NCBI GenBank assembly: GCA_007121995.1
Contig: SKJK01000023.1
Location: 1-7,543 of the forward strand
Reading direction: 5' to 3'
DNA: 7,543 nucleotides
DNA from: Desulfobulbaceae bacterium
GTDB taxonomy: Bacteria > Desulfobacterota > Desulfobulbia > Desulfobulbales > Desulfobulbaceae
Below the pieces are notes generated by a model that was not told the DNA's origin, did not search any database, and saw only the letters and a program-made list of their open reading frames with translations. Each line of letters begins with the position of its first letter. The stretch's first letter is position 1. A program made the position numbers and the translations under genes. Positions 7,008 through 7,543 of the stretch are shown piece by piece.

Positions 7008-7207
7008 CCCTCTATGCAGGCAACCACGAACGGATAAAAAAGGGAGGGGGCTGGGTTTTTACCAGGCGCACGTTCATCTTATGCCAAGAGGACGGGGGCA
7101 ACTGTTTTTGATTTGCCTTCAGGAATTTCCCTGTTATGGTGCGCCTTATTTCAGTACCAACCAAACACAACAACTGTTTAAGTACGTATCCGGTGCACAA
7201 CCCCTCT
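7002..7207. repeat. 12-bp direct repeat in the uvrA-secB intergenic region
   Basis: CACAACCCCTCT occurs at 7002-7013 and again at 7196-7207. The first copy overlaps the right arm of the uvrA stem-loop; the second lies about 60 bp before secB, downstream of the candidate promoter. No function is recognised. Confidence 0.5.
7113..7140 (+). promoter_or_regulatory. Candidate promoter for secB
   Basis: TTGCCT (7113-7118) and TATGGT (7135-7140) match the -35 and -10 consensus at four of six positions each with 16-bp spacing; shifting the -35 by one base gives 17 bp. A start near 7147 would leave a leader of about 120 nt. The position between the uvrA hairpin and secB is sensible, but this is only a consensus match. 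Confidence 0.4.
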
Positions 7208-7267
7208 CAACTGGTGGGAGATCAACCCGAAATCCGATTTCATTGACTCAAACAAGAAGGAAAAAAC

Positions 7268-7543
7268 ATGGCAGAACACACAGCAGAACAAACGGGAAAA
7301 CAACCCGATCAACCTGTTTTTCGCATGCAGAAAATGTATATAAAGGATTTTTCTTTTGAAAGTCCCAGCGCCCCCAAGGTCTTTCTGGCTAAAAACCAGA
7401 ATCCCAAGGTCGATTTCAATCTGCAGTTGAAAAATGGTAAGATTGACGGGGATCACTGGGAAGTGTCCATCGCCATCACCGCCAAGGTCCTTGATAAAAA
7501 CAACGAAGACGCGGTGATGTTCATTGTTGAGCTCGAACATGCC
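7268..7543 (+). CDS. secB: Protein-export chaperone SecB, 3'-partial
   Basis: Cytoplasmic tetrameric chaperone that holds precursor proteins unfolded and hands them to SecA for export through SecYEG. The first 92 residues are visible, of a family usually about 150-165 long; the frame is still open at the window edge. After a polar 17-residue N-terminus the SecB domain begins FRMQKMYIKDFSFESPSAPK (18-37), which parallels the E. coli stretch FQIQRIYTKDISFEAPNAP. It continues through PKVDFNLQL and DGDHWEVSIAITAKVL to FIVELEHA, matching the alternating strands of the fold. The ATG at 7268 has AGAAGG (7255-7260) 7 nt upstream, a good ribosome site. It is separated from uvrA by 283 bp with a stem-loop and a candidate promoter, so it is probably transcribed on its own or with genes beyond the window. 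The C-terminal SecA-contact region cannot be seen. Confidence 0.93.
   Translation, partial: MAEHTAEQTGKQPDQPVFRMQKMYIKDFSFESPSAPKVFLAKNQNPKVDFNLQLKNGKIDGDHWEVSIAITAKVLDKNNEDAVMFIVELEHA

Noticed and set aside
7178..7540. 120-residue minus-strand frame over the secB start
   Set aside because: The opposite strand encodes clear SecB with a good ribosome site; this frame is its shadow.

Overview
The window carries five recognisable housekeeping genes and no mobile element, CRISPR array, rRNA or tRNA. The layout is ilvD (+, 5' end cut off by the window edge), a small cold-shock protein gene (-), an ~890-bp stretch with no supportable gene, glyQ (-), a 353-bp divergent intergenic region, uvrA (+), and the start of secB (+, 3' end cut off). 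All are chromosomal genes of a Gram-negative bacterium. SecB is essentially proteobacterial, and the heterotetrameric (alpha2beta2) glycyl-tRNA synthetase is bacterial. My best guess is a Deltaproteobacteria/Desulfobacterota-type genome, perhaps near Desulfobulbales. This rests on gene mix and general protein look only, not on a search.

Left part (1-2112): ilvD encodes dihydroxy-acid dehydratase of the branched-chain amino-acid pathway and runs towards the oppositely oriented csp gene. A 14-bp perfect hairpin between them has its U tract on the csp (minus) side, so it ends csp. A second terminator-like hairpin with a T tract on the plus strand lies inside the csp leader. An ilvD transcript that used it would be antisense to the whole csp gene.

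Middle (2044-2932): no convincing gene. It contains several hairpin-capable inverted repeats, five GATC sites within 91 bp and one weak hydrophobic reading frame. glyQ (2933-3802, minus) is complete, but the glyS beta-subunit gene that usually follows it is not downstream.

Right part (3803-7543): glyQ and uvrA diverge from a shared intergenic region with an 11-bp inverted repeat and a plausible glyQ promoter. uvrA is full length, with both ATPase modules and all cysteine pairs intact. It is followed by a stem-loop, a candidate promoter and secB, which encodes the Sec export chaperone.

The genes serve unrelated processes (valine/isoleucine synthesis, cold adaptation, translation, nucleotide excision repair, protein export), and no operon is evident. 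I found no clear new biological system. The most interesting points are the missing glyS, the overlapping ilvD/csp transcription layout and the structured non-coding stretch between csp and glyQ.
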